A model generated the notes under the pieces. It saw only the letters and a program-made list of their open reading frames with translations. It was not told the origin of the DNA and ran no database searches. Source: Amantichitinum ursilacus (lineage in GTDB: Bacteria; Pseudomonadota; Gammaproteobacteria; Burkholderiales; Chitinibacteraceae). Taken from it: DNA of 64,000 bases. This document shows positions 44,413 to 53,280 of the stretch, piece by piece; position 1 is the stretch's first letter, and the number at the start of each line of letters is the position of its first letter. The stretch lies in NCBI RefSeq assembly GCF_001294205.1, contig NZ_LAQT01000026.1:1-64000 (forward strand), read 5' to 3'. The translations under genes and the position numbers were made by a program.

Positions 44413-45357
44413 GTGACCGATCTGTTAAGTTGGGGCGTTTTCGCCGTGGTGGTCGTCGCCTTGCTGGCGTTCGATCTGGGTGTGCTGCATCGCAAAGAGC
44501 GCGAAATCGGCATCGCCGAAAGCCTGAAATTATCGGCGTTTTATATCTGCGCCGGTCTCGCCTTTGGCGCGTATATCTGGTTTACCCGCGGCCCCAAGGA
44601 CGGCCTCGATTATTACACCGGTTTCCTGGTCGAAAAATCGTTATCGATGGATAACGTATTTGTGATCTCGCTGATCTTTACTCAATTGGCGATTCCGCGA
44701 CTTCATCAGCACCGCGTGTTGTTCTGGGGCATCCTGGGCGCGTTGGTCATGCGCGCCATCATGATCGGCGTGGGCGCGACGCTGGTACACGAATTCTCGT
44801 GGATTTTGCTGATCTTTGGCTTGTTCTTGTTGGTCACCGGCTTTCGCATGCTGTTGGCGCGTGAGCAAGAAGAAGACATCCACAACAGCAAGCTCTATCA
44901 GTTTTTAAAAGCGCGCCTACGACTGACTGATCGGCTGTATGACCATCATTTTATGGTTGATGGCACGCAGCATGGCCTCGCGCCGGGCCGCTGGGTGACG
45001 CCTTTGTTGCTGGCGCTGCTGATGGTTGAAGGCGTGGATCTGATCTTTGCGGTCGATAGCATCCCGGCCATTTTTGCGATTACCCAAGATCCGTTCGTGG
45101 TGTACACGTCCAACATCTTCGCCATCCTGGGCTTGCGCGCCTTGTACTTTGCGCTGGCCAGCATGGTGCATCGCTTTGAATATCTGAAATACGCGCTGGC
45201 GCTGGTGCTGATTTTCATCGGCACCAAAATTGGCCTGGTACATGCCGGTATTGCCGTGCCCGCCGCGCTGTCGCTCAGTGTCACGTTTGGCTTGCTGCTG
45301 GCTGGCGTGTTGTATTCGATGTGGCGCACGCGCGGCCAGCTCAAGCCGCGACATTAA
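44413..45357 (+). CDS. TerC-family (Alx-like) inner-membrane protein
   Basis: A 314-aa membrane protein with about nine helices. The TerC signature EKSLSMDNVFVISLIF and its second copy VEGVDLIFAVDSIPAIFAITQDPF carry the paired acidic residues thought to bind metal. E. coli Alx of this family exports manganese, which is the likeliest role here. I start at GTG 44413 (GAGG 8 bases upstream), where homology begins; upstream in-frame codons overlap the tatD promoter. No yybP-ykoY manganese riboswitch is evident. Its stop overlaps that of the next, convergent gene. Confidence 0.9.
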   Translation: MTDLLSWGVFAVVVVALLAFDLGVLHRKEREIGIAESLKLSAFYICAGLAFGAYIWFTRGPKDGLDYYTGFLVEKSLSMDNVFVISLIFTQLAIPRLHQHRVLFWGILGALVMRAIMIGVGATLVHEFSWILLIFGLFLLVTGFRMLLAREQEEDIHNSKLYQFLKARLRLTDRLYDHHFMVDGTQHGLAPGRWVTPLLLALLMVEGVDLIFAVDSIPAIFAITQDPFVVYTSNIFAILGLRALYFALASMVHRFEYLKYALALVLIFIGTKIGLVHAGIAVPAALSLSVTFGLLLAGVLYSMWRTRGQLKPRH

Positions 45358-46430
45358 GCGCCATCACCGCCGGTAGGGCCGATGCCACGCCGGCGGTCAC
45401 TGCGGTTGGCCTGCCATGAATGCGCCGCCGCCAGCACAATCAGGATGGCGGCGATGCCCCCGGTGGCGGCATCGGGCACCTCCACTACCGGCGCCAGCAA
45501 CATGATTGTTGCCAATGCGCCGATCGCCCAGAATGCGCCGTGTTCCAGGTAGCGTAATTCGGACAGCGTGCCTTTTTCGACCAGCATCAGCGTAAAGCTG
45601 CGCACAAACATCGCGCCGATACCCAGACCGATGGCGATCAGGAAGATGTTGCGCGTCAGTGCAAACGCACCCAGCACACCATCAAACGAGAACGAGGCAT
45701 CCAGCACTTCCAGATACAGAAAGCCGGCCCAGCCCATCTGCACCGTGTCACCTTCCTGCCCCATCAAAGCGCTGAGGCCGTTAACCACGATATAGGCGAT
45801 CAGTCCCCAAACGCCTGCAATCAGCAGCCGGAAGCCCTCGGCATCAGGCAACGTATCGGCCAGCACCAGCAAACCCAGCAGCGTCATCACCGCGCCAGCC
45901 ATTTCCAGGCGGCCCAGCTTTTGCATGGCGCGCTCGATGGGCCGTAGCCAGTGGCTTTCCTTGTTCTGGTTTAAAAAGAAATGCCAGAACACCTGCAGCA
46001 AAAACGTACCGCCAAACGCCATCACTTCGATATGCGCCGACTGCAGCGTATCGGCATAGCGCTGCGGCGCAACGATGGCCATCGACAGCACGTCGTGCGC
46101 GGGCCATTCGCCACTTTGATACCAGTCCCACAACGACATCGGCCCCGGCAGCGGCGGTGCGTGCGCAATCACCGCCACAATCACCAGCGGAAACAGCACG
46201 CGCATGCCAAACACCGCAATCAGCATGCCCCAGATCAGAAAGCGTTTACGCCACACCGGGTCCCAATGCCGCAGGATGCTGGCGTTGACCACGGCGTTAT
46301 CAAAACTAAGGCTGGTTTCCAGCAGGGCCAGATTGAACGCGGCCCAAAGCCCGGCGCTGCCGCCGATTACCCCCGCCAGCGTCAGGCCGATGACGGTCAC
46401 CCACAGCGCGCCACGAAAATACTTGAACAT
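45354..46430 (-). CDS. DUF475/TerC-superfamily membrane protein
   Basis: A 358-aa integral membrane protein related to TerC. The first acidic motif is LLETSLSFDNAVVNA and the second EVLDASFSFDGVLGAFALT, mirroring the paired motifs of TerC. About nine helices are visible. It probably moves a divalent metal, but no substrate is known for DUF475. I use the ATG at 46430, where the membrane region begins; the ORF extends 61 codons upstream without family similarity. It faces the Alx-like gene, sharing the bases TTAA as both stop codons. Confidence 0.88.
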   Translation of the reverse strand: MFKYFRGALWVTVIGLTLAGVIGGSAGLWAAFNLALLETSLSFDNAVVNASILRHWDPVWRKRFLIWGMLIAVFGMRVLFPLVIVAVIAHAPPLPGPMSLWDWYQSGEWPAHDVLSMAIVAPQRYADTLQSAHIEVMAFGGTFLLQVFWHFFLNQNKESHWLRPIERAMQKLGRLEMAGAVMTLLGLLVLADTLPDAEGFRLLIAGVWGLIAYIVVNGLSALMGQEGDTVQMGWAGFLYLEVLDASFSFDGVLGAFALTRNIFLIAIGLGIGAMFVRSFTLMLVEKGTLSELRYLEHGAFWAIGALATIMLLAPVVEVPDAATGGIAAILIVLAAAHSWQANRSDRRRGIGPTGGDGA

Positions 46431-46577
46431 GCGGTTGCTCGTTTGTTGTGTGTTATGCGCCGTATTATGCCCGCGCCGCCCGTCAAACCGCAGCACTCGT
46501 TGCCGCCGTCCTGGCCTCGTGCCTATACTTCCGGGCAGAACAAAGGTCCCGGAAACGAAACAAGGATGGAAACAAAA

Positions 46578-47435
46578 ATGAGAGAAATCTATCTCGATCT
46601 GGTCAAGGCGCATGATGCCTTGCTACAAAAAAAAGATGCCCCGCTGTTCTCCTCGCTGGATGGCCTGCAGCCGCATGCCGATACCTCGGCCGCCAACGCA
46701 CCCGTCGTACTGATTTTTGCGCCGCACCCGGATGACGAGTGCATCATCGGCGCGCTGCCGTTGCGCCTGGGCCGCGAAGCGGGCTTCAAGGTGGTCAACA
46801 TTGCGGTATCGCAAGGCTCCAGCCTCAAGCGCCAGCCCGAACGTTGGGCCGAACTGGCCAACGCCTGCAAATACCTCGGCTTTGAACTGCGCGAAACCAT
46901 CCCCGGCGGCCTGATGGACGTCAACCTTAAAACCCGCGAAGGCAACGCAGCGGCGTGGGCGGAAAAGGTGGATGTGATCGTCAAGCTGATCGAAGAATAC
47001 AAGCCCGCCGTGTGTGTGTTCCCCAACGACAACGACTATCACGCTGTGCATATCGGCACGCACTTTCTGGCCATGGACGCGCTGCGCAAAAGCGGCCACG
47101 CCTGCCATGTGGCGTTTAGCGAATTCTGGCGTCAGATGGACAAGCCCAATGCGCTGATCGAAACCAGCGTGGAAGACACCACCGACCTGATCGTGGCGCT
47201 GGCGTGCCACGTGGGCGAAGTCGAACGTAACCCCTACCATCTGCGCCTGCCGGGCTGGATGGCCGACAACGTGCGTCGCGGCGCCGAAGTCGCGGGCGGC
47301 CAAGGCGCAGCAGCGCCGACGTTCTCGTTTGGCACGCTGTATCGCATCGAACGCTTTGACGGCAAGACATCGATCTCGACCGAGCAGAAATTTACCGTTG
47401 CGGCCAAGGACGACATCAAGCAATTGCTGTTCTGA
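46578..47435 (+). CDS. PIG-L/LmbE-family deacetylase
   Basis: A zinc-dependent N-deacetylase of 285 aa. The metal motif APHPDDE lies near residue 52 and the second histidine motif NDNDYHAVHIGTHFL near residue 155. The family removes acetyl groups from N-acetylglucosamine-type sugars (for example chitobiose or glycan precursors); the substrate here is not shown. I favour the ATG at 46578, with AAGGA upstream, over one at 46566 that would overlap this site. It stands alone and is followed by a terminator. Confidence 0.9.
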   Translation: MREIYLDLVKAHDALLQKKDAPLFSSLDGLQPHADTSAANAPVVLIFAPHPDDECIIGALPLRLGREAGFKVVNIAVSQGSSLKRQPERWAELANACKYLGFELRETIPGGLMDVNLKTREGNAAAWAEKVDVIVKLIEEYKPAVCVFPNDNDYHAVHIGTHFLAMDALRKSGHACHVAFSEFWRQMDKPNALIETSVEDTTDLIVALACHVGEVERNPYHLRLPGWMADNVRRGAEVAGGQGAAAPTFSFGTLYRIERFDGKTSISTEQKFTVAAKDDIKQLLF

Positions 47436-47463
47436 TGGCTTGACTGAAGGCGTTGATCGCCTT

Positions 47464-47497
47464 CGCCAAAAACGCGCCCTGGTGGCGCGTTTTTTTT
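47464..47497 (+). terminator. Terminator of the PIG-L gene
   Basis: ACGCGCC-CTGGT-GGCGCGT followed by seven T, 36 bp after the stop. Confidence 0.9.
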
Positions 47498-47626
47498 GGC
47501 CGGTCGCTACGGCCGCAGTGCTTTTACCCGCAAAGCGCACGGTACGTGGGCTGGACGTCGCCACTCCATCGCTCGATCAAGGCAATCCGCCACCGCAAGC
47601 GGATTGATGCTTGCGCTTTGGCCAAA

Positions 47627-47665
47627 GGCAAAACAGCCGATGCATCCCACGTCGGCTGTTTTGCC
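47627..47665 (-). terminator. Long inverted repeat after the small lipoprotein gene
   Basis: GGCAAAACAGCCGA and TCGGCTGTTTTGCC are perfect 14-bp arms around 11 bases, 24 bp beyond the lipoprotein stop. The T run is inside the outer arm, and it could act in both directions. Confidence 0.7.
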
Positions 47666-47688
47666 TCTCAGTTAGCGCAGCACCCGCC

Positions 47689-47823
47689 CTACCAATGTCC
47701 ATGGTGATACGGCCCGTAGCCATAACCCGGGCCGCGATAATAGCCGGGGCCGTCCAGCGGAACAACGATACATCCGCTGAGTGCACCCGCCACCAGCACC
47801 AACAAAATCGCTAATCGACGCAT
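47689..47823 (-). CDS. Very small Gly/Tyr/His-rich lipoprotein
   Basis: A 44-residue ORF with a lipoprotein signal (MRRLAILLVLVAGALSGC; lipobox LSGC). The mature part is only about 27 residues, rich in Gly, Tyr, Pro and His (YYRGPGYGYGPYHHGHW), typical of small surface lipoproteins of unknown function in proteobacteria. AGGAAACGACT precedes the ATG at 47823; the ORF extends upstream without a signal-peptide role. Confidence 0.65.
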   Translation of the reverse strand: MRRLAILLVLVAGALSGCIVVPLDGPGYYRGPGYGYGPYHHGHW

Positions 47824-48108
47824 AGTCGTTTCCTTCCACGATGAATACACAGGATTAACGACTGGGGCGGCGTGGCGCGGGGACAGGCGATGTAACGGCT
47901 TGCACACAATGGTGCACTTCGTCACGCGCTACAAACGGTTGCGGAACTCCGTGTGTCTTACCGATGCAAAAAGCGGGTTGCAATGTTGTAAAAACATTAG
48001 TAACTACTTAACTATTGGGGCCGGCAATCATTCGACATCAACGCTGGCCACCACTCCCCTGCTGCCGAAGGGTTGCCGCTGATCGCAACACAAGGAAACC
48101 GCTCGGTG

Positions 48109-50916
48109 ATGAACACGTCACGGCTGTATTTTCTGCAGCGCATGCTGGCCATAGTCTGGCCCTTCATGCTGATCGTGCTCGTGCTGGTCATGCTGCAGTG
48201 GGCCTGTCTGGATTTGCTGGCGGCGGGCCGCGCCTATGTGGGCGGCGAGAGCATGTGGTCCAAGGGTCAGAAAGACGCGGCCTATTACCTGGCGCGCTAT
48301 ATCGATTACGGCGAAGTCCGCGATTACCGGGCCTACGAGGCCGCAGTCGCCATCCCGCTGGCCGACCAGCGTGCCCGGCTCGAACTCGATATGCCCAGGC
48401 CGGATCGCGCCGTAATCACCACCAACCTGCTACAAGGTGGCAACGATCGCGCGGATATTCCCGGCATGATCCGGCTGTATCTGCACTTTAAATGGGCCCC
48501 GGACATCGCGGCCGCCATCGATGTGTGGCAGCGCGCCGATATGCAGATCAACCGGCTACAGCAGCTGGCAGCGCACGCGCGCCAATTACGCGAACGCGAA
48601 AATGTCTCCACGGCCGATCTCGACACCCTGCGCCAGCAAATCCGCACCCTCAATGCCTCGCTCACGCCACTGGAGGCAGAATTCTCGCAGCGGCTCAGCC
48701 ACGCCTCCCGCAAGATGGAGGTTGGCCTGGCCAGCGGCTTTACTCTCGCCGCCATTTTGTTGATTGCACTGGCGCTGCGTCGCACTTTCAAGCTGGTGCG
48801 GCAGCGCGAATTGTCGGATGCCGCATTACGCCATAGCGAACAGCGTTTTCAGTTGGCGGTAAACGGCAGCAACGACGGCATCTGGGATTGGGACATGACC
48901 ACCGACCATGTCTGGTATTCCCCGCGCTTTCGCCAGTTGCTGGGCGTTAATGAACACGAACTGGCCGAAACGCCCGACGCCTGGTTTGATCGCGTGCATC
49001 CCGACGACCAGCCCTTGATTGCGGTGGCGCGCAGCAAGCGATTTCGCAACGGCCAGGCGCACGATGTGGAGTATCGCGTGCTGACTGGCCACAACGGCTA
49101 TCACTGGTTTCGCGTGCGCGGGCGGGCGGCGTTTGATCTGGAAGGCCGCCCCGTGCGCATGGCGGGCTCGATTACCGATATTACCGATCGCAAAGCGGCT
49201 GAACTGGCGCTGCATCTGGAAAAAGAAAAAGCCGAAATCACGCTGGCCTCGATTGCCGACGCGGTCATTACCACCGATATCCTCGGCCGCATCCAGTATC
49301 TGAACCCCGCCGCCGAACGCCTGCTCAGCATCGCGCGCGATTCCGCTGCTGCGCGCAGCCTGGACGATATCTGCCGACTGGTGGACCAGACCGAGATGGC
49401 CATCAGCCTGTTAGCCGATGACGCCAATCTGCCCGACGCGCTGGACCCCAATCTGCGTGATTTCCGCTTGCTGCGGCATGACGGGGTTGAAGTCTCGGTC
49501 GACCGGGCGCTGGCGCCCTTGCGCGGCCGCCACGGCGATGTCACCGGGATGGTGCTGGTATTGCACGACGCCACGCGCGAGCGCCAATACGCCGCCAACC
49601 TGAGCTGGCAAGCCAGCCACGATGCGCTAACCGGATTGGTGAACCGGCGCGAGTTCGAGCGCCGCCTGGCTCAGCTGTACAACCGCACGCTGCAGCGCGC
49701 TGCGCAACACGCGCTGATGTTTCTGGATCTGGACCAGTTCAAGATCGTCAACGACACCTGCGGCCATGCTGCAGGCGACGAGCTGTTGCGTCAGTTGGCC
49801 GGCGTGCTGCAACAACATCTACGCCAGACCGACACGCTGGCGCGTATTGGCGGCGATGAATTTGGCGTTTTGCTGGAAAACTGTGCGCCTGAGCAAGCCT
49901 TGCGCATCGCCGAAACGCTGCGGCAATCGGTGCGCGATTTTCACTTTGCCTTTGGCAGCCAGTCGTTTGCGATTGGCGCCAGCATCGGCATGGTGCATAT
50001 CGGCGATAACCACATGGCCCTGCAAGAACTACTGCGCGCCGCCGACGCCGCCTGTTATATGGCCAAGGAAAAAGGCCGCAATCGGGTGCAGCAATATTCG
50101 CCGCAAGATCACGAGGTCACCTTGCGTCATGGCGAAATGGAATGGGTGCAGCGGCTCAAGCGCGCGCTAAGTGAAGATCGCTTTCGCCTGTATGCGCAGG
50201 AGATTGTCGGCCTCAGCAGCGCCAGCTTTGGCCAGCGCCATGTGGAGGTATTGTTGCGGCTGCTGGATGAGCACGATCAGATCGTGCCGCCGATGGCGTT
50301 TATCCCTGCGGCCGAGCGCTACAACCTGATGCCCGATATCGACCGTTGGGTGCTGCTGAACACGCTCAAAACCCTGGCCGCGCGCGAGCAAGCCGGGCTG
50401 CCGCCCTTGGCCTTGTGCGCCATCAATCTGTCAGGCGCGTCGGTGGGCGATGAACACTTTCTGCAATACGCGCTGGAGCAGATCCGGCAAAGCGGCATTG
50501 ATCCGGCGCGGCTGTGCTTTGAGATTACCGAAACCACCGCCGTCGCCAGCCTGACGCGCGCCACCTGGTTTATGCAGCAATTAAGCGCGCTGGGTTGCTG
50601 CTTTGCGCTGGATGACTTTGGCGCAGGGATGTCGTCGTTTGGCTATCTCAAGCACTTGCCGGTGCAATATCTGAAAATCGACGGTGGCTTTGTCAAAGAC
50701 ATGCTCAATGACCCGATCGACCGCGCCATGGTCAGCGCCATCAATGAAATCGGCCATCTGATGGGCAAACAAACCGTGGCGGAATTTGTGGAGAACCAGG
50801 CCATTGCCGATGCCCTGCGCCAATTGGGCGTCGATTATGCGCAAGGCTACGGTCTGGCGCGGCCGGAACCCTTCCGGCTGATGCACCGCGATATTCCCGA
50901 CGCGCGCTACGCTTGA
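48109..50916 (+). CDS. Membrane-anchored PAS-GGDEF-EAL cyclic-di-GMP protein
   Basis: A 935-aa signalling protein. Two membrane helices (about 8-30 and 215-235) flank a periplasmic sensor of about 180 residues with a helical, four-helix-bundle look. Two PAS regions follow (about 255-365 and 375-500), the first ending in SITDITDRKAAEL. The cyclase domain has intact RIGGDEF, preceded at the right distance by RQTD, an inhibitory RxxD site. The phosphodiesterase domain has EVL instead of EAL but keeps EITET, DDFGAG and LKIDG, so it may be active. Sensor ligand unknown; no operon partner. AAGGAAA lies about 11 bases before the ATG. Confidence 0.92.
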   Translation: MNTSRLYFLQRMLAIVWPFMLIVLVLVMLQWACLDLLAAGRAYVGGESMWSKGQKDAAYYLARYIDYGEVRDYRAYEAAVAIPLADQRARLELDMPRPDRAVITTNLLQGGNDRADIPGMIRLYLHFKWAPDIAAAIDVWQRADMQINRLQQLAAHARQLRERENVSTADLDTLRQQIRTLNASLTPLEAEFSQRLSHASRKMEVGLASGFTLAAILLIALALRRTFKLVRQRELSDAALRHSEQRFQLAVNGSNDGIWDWDMTTDHVWYSPRFRQLLGVNEHELAETPDAWFDRVHPDDQPLIAVARSKRFRNGQAHDVEYRVLTGHNGYHWFRVRGRAAFDLEGRPVRMAGSITDITDRKAAELALHLEKEKAEITLASIADAVITTDILGRIQYLNPAAERLLSIARDSAAARSLDDICRLVDQTEMAISLLADDANLPDALDPNLRDFRLLRHDGVEVSVDRALAPLRGRHGDVTGMVLVLHDATRERQYAANLSWQASHDALTGLVNRREFERRLAQLYNRTLQRAAQHALMFLDLDQFKIVNDTCGHAAGDELLRQLAGVLQQHLRQTDTLARIGGDEFGVLLENCAPEQALRIAETLRQSVRDFHFAFGSQSFAIGASIGMVHIGDNHMALQELLRAADAACYMAKEKGRNRVQQYSPQDHEVTLRHGEMEWVQRLKRALSEDRFRLYAQEIVGLSSASFGQRHVEVLLRLLDEHDQIVPPMAFIPAAERYNLMPDIDRWVLLNTLKTLAAREQAGLPPLALCAINLSGASVGDEHFLQYALEQIRQSGIDPARLCFEITETTAVASLTRATWFMQQLSALGCCFALDDFGAGMSSFGYLKHLPVQYLKIDGGFVKDMLNDPIDRAMVSAINEIGHLMGKQTVAEFVENQAIADALRQLGVDYAQGYGLARPEPFRLMHRDIPDARYA

Positions 50917-50944
50917 GCACGCGGCGGGCCTGTATCGCGGGCGC

Positions 50945-51643
50945 TTACTGCAAGCACGCCTTGGCGGCGGCCAGGATGGCGTCGCCGATGGCGGCGCGTG
51001 TGGTGGCGCTGCTGAGCCTGGGCGCTTCGTCGCGATTAACGATGACGCCGGCTTCCAGCAATAGCGCAGGCACTTTGCTTTCGCTGATCACGGTAAAGTC
51101 AGCCGTATACACGCCCGCTTTCTCATCCAGCCAGTCGCGGCTTTCGCCGGGGATTTTTTCGGCATGACTGGCATTGACGCTAAAACCATGCGCTTGCATT
51201 TGCTGGCCCAAAGCCGTGGCGCAACGCGCCGAGCGCGCAAATTGCGGATTGTCGCGGCTGACAAACACCGAGAAACCCTTGCTGTGCTCGGAATACATCT
51301 GCTTGGCGCCTTCGACGGTCCAGCTTTGCATAAACTGCAGCTGGGTCGAATCATGGTGCAGCGACACCAGCAAATCCGCACCGCTGGCCGCAGCGGCGCG
51401 CCGATGCAGGTCTTTGGCCTGGCCATCATCGCCAATCAGGCGCACGGTATAACCGGCCGACAGCAGCTTTTCGCTAACGGCTTCGGCCAGGGCCTGGTTG
51501 TAGCTGAACTCGGTGACGCCAAATGCGCTGGTCGCACCCGGCTTTTCGAGGTAATGCCCGACGTCCAGCGCAATGGTCTGGGGTTGCGCCTGCGCCAAAG
51601 CCGCCACCAGCAGCGCCGCGAGCGCCAGCCACGATTTATTCAT
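50945..51643 (-). CDS. N-acetylmuramoyl-L-alanine amidase
   Basis: A periplasmic zinc amidase that cuts the peptide stem from peptidoglycan. A signal peptide covers residues 1-19 (LAALLVAALAQAQ). The amidase-3 motifs are IALDVGHYLEKPGA (His ligand), TEFSYNQALAEAV (Glu ligand), LLVSLHHDST (His ligand) and LLLEAGVIVNRDEA (catalytic Glu). The length of 232 aa, with no AMIN domain, makes it unlike AmiC. It overlaps the upstream membrane-protein gene by 8 bases. EnvC, encoded in this window, activates amidases, but which one is not shown. Confidence 0.9.
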   Translation of the reverse strand: MNKSWLALAALLVAALAQAQPQTIALDVGHYLEKPGATSAFGVTEFSYNQALAEAVSEKLLSAGYTVRLIGDDGQAKDLHRRAAAASGADLLVSLHHDSTQLQFMQSWTVEGAKQMYSEHSKGFSVFVSRDNPQFARSARCATALGQQMQAHGFSVNASHAEKIPGESRDWLDEKAGVYTADFTVISESKVPALLLEAGVIVNRDEAPRLSSATTRAAIGDAILAAAKACLQ

Positions 51644-51983
51644 TGGATGCGTCCACAGGTACGGTCACCGGCGCTTTGGCGCGATGCGCCGCAATTTTGT
51701 TGCGCAACAGATTCATCATCACAATGTCGCGCGCGCCCAGCAGTACAAACACCCACACCACCAGCACGGCCATGTACACGCCGGAATCATTGGTAATGCC
51801 GGGCACCAGATGATGCAACAGCGGATTGATACCAAACGGCACGGTTAAAAACGCCACCACCGCCAGCACCAACGTCGAAATCATGCGTTCTTTAACAAAA
51901 GTGCCACGCAACAACACGCGTTGTTCCCAGCGGGTAAGCCCTTGCAGTTCGGGTACGCTGTCCGCGCGAATATAAAAAGCCAT
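51636..51983 (-). CDS. Small two-helix membrane protein of unknown function
   Basis: A 115-aa protein with two predicted membrane helices (about 35-55 and 67-87) and a hydrophilic N-terminus (IRADSVPELQGLTRWEQRVLLRG). I do not recognise a functional family. It overlaps the amidase start by 8 bases, so the two are co-expressed; a role in envelope biology is possible but unproven. Confidence 0.7.
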   Translation of the reverse strand: MAFYIRADSVPELQGLTRWEQRVLLRGTFVKERMISTLVLAVVAFLTVPFGINPLLHHLVPGITNDSGVYMAVLVVWVFVLLGARDIVMMNLLRNKIAAHRAKAPVTVPVDASNE

Positions 51984-52065
51984 TGCAAAAGAGTCCGTTA
52001 CAGATCGATCAAGGCGGGCAGTTTCGCGTCTACCCGCATAAAAAGCAAGGCGCGTGCGGCGTGGA

Positions 52066-52094
52066 TTCCTGGCGCGCGCCGCTCAGGCTATGAT
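52066..52094 (+). promoter_or_regulatory. Possible promoter of the imelysin-like gene
   Basis: TTCCTG, 17 bp, then TATGAT, 71 bp before the start codon. The -35 box is weak. Confidence 0.35.
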
Positions 52095-52165
52095 GCCCTG
52101 CGCGCATACAGCCAAAGCATATTAAAAAGCCGCCAGCGCAGCGGCACACCGATGGGGACAACACG

Positions 52166-53203
52166 ATGAAAGTACGTCTGCTAGCGCTTACGCTGACTGG
52201 CGCGGCCCTGCTTGCGGCGCAACCGGCGCACGCCGCGCCGATGCAAACCACCGCGCTGGCGCAAAGCCTGCTGGATGATGTGGCGCTGCCCGCGCAAAAG
52301 CGGCTGGTGGAAGCCACGCAAACCCTCGCGCAGCGCATGACCGACGTCTGCGCCACGCCCGATGCCGAACACCTGGCGGCGGCGCAAAGTGCCTGGCGCA
52401 GTGCCGATCAGATCTGGCGCGGCATGGAAACGCTGCGCATCGGCCCCAACCGCCAGCAAGATGCCTTGCGGCAGTTCGAGCCGTGGCCACTGGATGAGGC
52501 CGTGTTGGCGCAAAACATCCAGCGCACGCCAGCAGACCCGGACAGCCCGCAAGCCGTATATGAATCCGCCCTGCTGCCCGCAGGCGGCAACGGCCTGCCT
52601 GCGCTGGAATATCTGTTATTTAGCGGCCGCTTTAAAACCGCACCCGCGCTGAGCAAACCGCAGCAATGCCAGTTTGGCCGCTGGGTCGCCAACGGCATGG
52701 CGCGGCGCGCGCAAACGCTGGCGCTGGAATGGAACACGCTGCGCACCGGTTTCGGCTACAACGCCACCCTGCAAACGCCGTATCTGATCGAAGCCCTGGG
52801 TAATGCGGTGGCGGGCATCAAGGAACTGGGCCAGCGCCAGTTGGCGCAAGGCCATACCGATCCAGTGCAAGCCGATTTGCGCGGCTGGCGTTCGGGTAGC
52901 GGCAAGGCCAATCTGGAAGCGGGCCTTAACAGCATCGAGAACACGCTGCTTGGCGCGCCATCCGGCCTGGGTTTTGATGATTTGCTGGCCTCGCGCGGCG
53001 ATGTCAGCACCGGGCCGCAATTACAGGAAAAAATCATCAATGTGCGCCTGGCGCTGGCAGCACTGCCGGTGGGATTTGAACAGCAGCCGGGCCAATGGCG
53101 CGGCGAGATGTTCAGCGTGCAGGCGCGGCTGGATGAGCTGGCGGATTTTCTACGCGGGCCGTTTGTGGATGCCTTGGGCTTTCCATTCAAGACCGCGCAA
53201 TAA
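52166..53203 (+). CDS. Imelysin-family (peptidase M75-like) periplasmic protein
   Basis: A 345-aa exported helical protein. The signal peptide is residues 1-23 (LLALTLTGAALLAAQPAHA). Imelysin features: AAQSAWRSADQIWRGMETLRIGP in the first repeat, GLPALEYLLFSG replacing the GxHxxE motif (the His is absent), and a second helical repeat ending ADFLRGPFVDALGF. Relatives are iron-regulated surface or periplasmic proteins that bind metal or heme rather than acting as proteases. No EfeU/EfeB or other iron gene adjoins it. A strong terminator follows. Confidence 0.85.
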   Translation: MKVRLLALTLTGAALLAAQPAHAAPMQTTALAQSLLDDVALPAQKRLVEATQTLAQRMTDVCATPDAEHLAAAQSAWRSADQIWRGMETLRIGPNRQQDALRQFEPWPLDEAVLAQNIQRTPADPDSPQAVYESALLPAGGNGLPALEYLLFSGRFKTAPALSKPQQCQFGRWVANGMARRAQTLALEWNTLRTGFGYNATLQTPYLIEALGNAVAGIKELGQRQLAQGHTDPVQADLRGWRSGSGKANLEAGLNSIENTLLGAPSGLGFDDLLASRGDVSTGPQLQEKIINVRLALAALPVGFEQQPGQWRGEMFSVQARLDELADFLRGPFVDALGFPFKTAQ

Positions 53204-53221
53204 CGGGCTGGACTGGTCAAC

Positions 53222-53253
53222 AAAAAGGCGTGGAATTGCTCCACGCCTTTTTT
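53222..53253. terminator. Bidirectional terminator, imelysin gene/ybbP
   Basis: AAAAAGGCGTGGA-ATTGC-TCCACGCCTTTTTT: a stem of up to 13 bp including its flanking A and T runs, between the two convergent genes. Confidence 0.9.
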
Positions 53254-53280
53254 GTTACTGCGTTGCGCCGCCGAGCGGGC

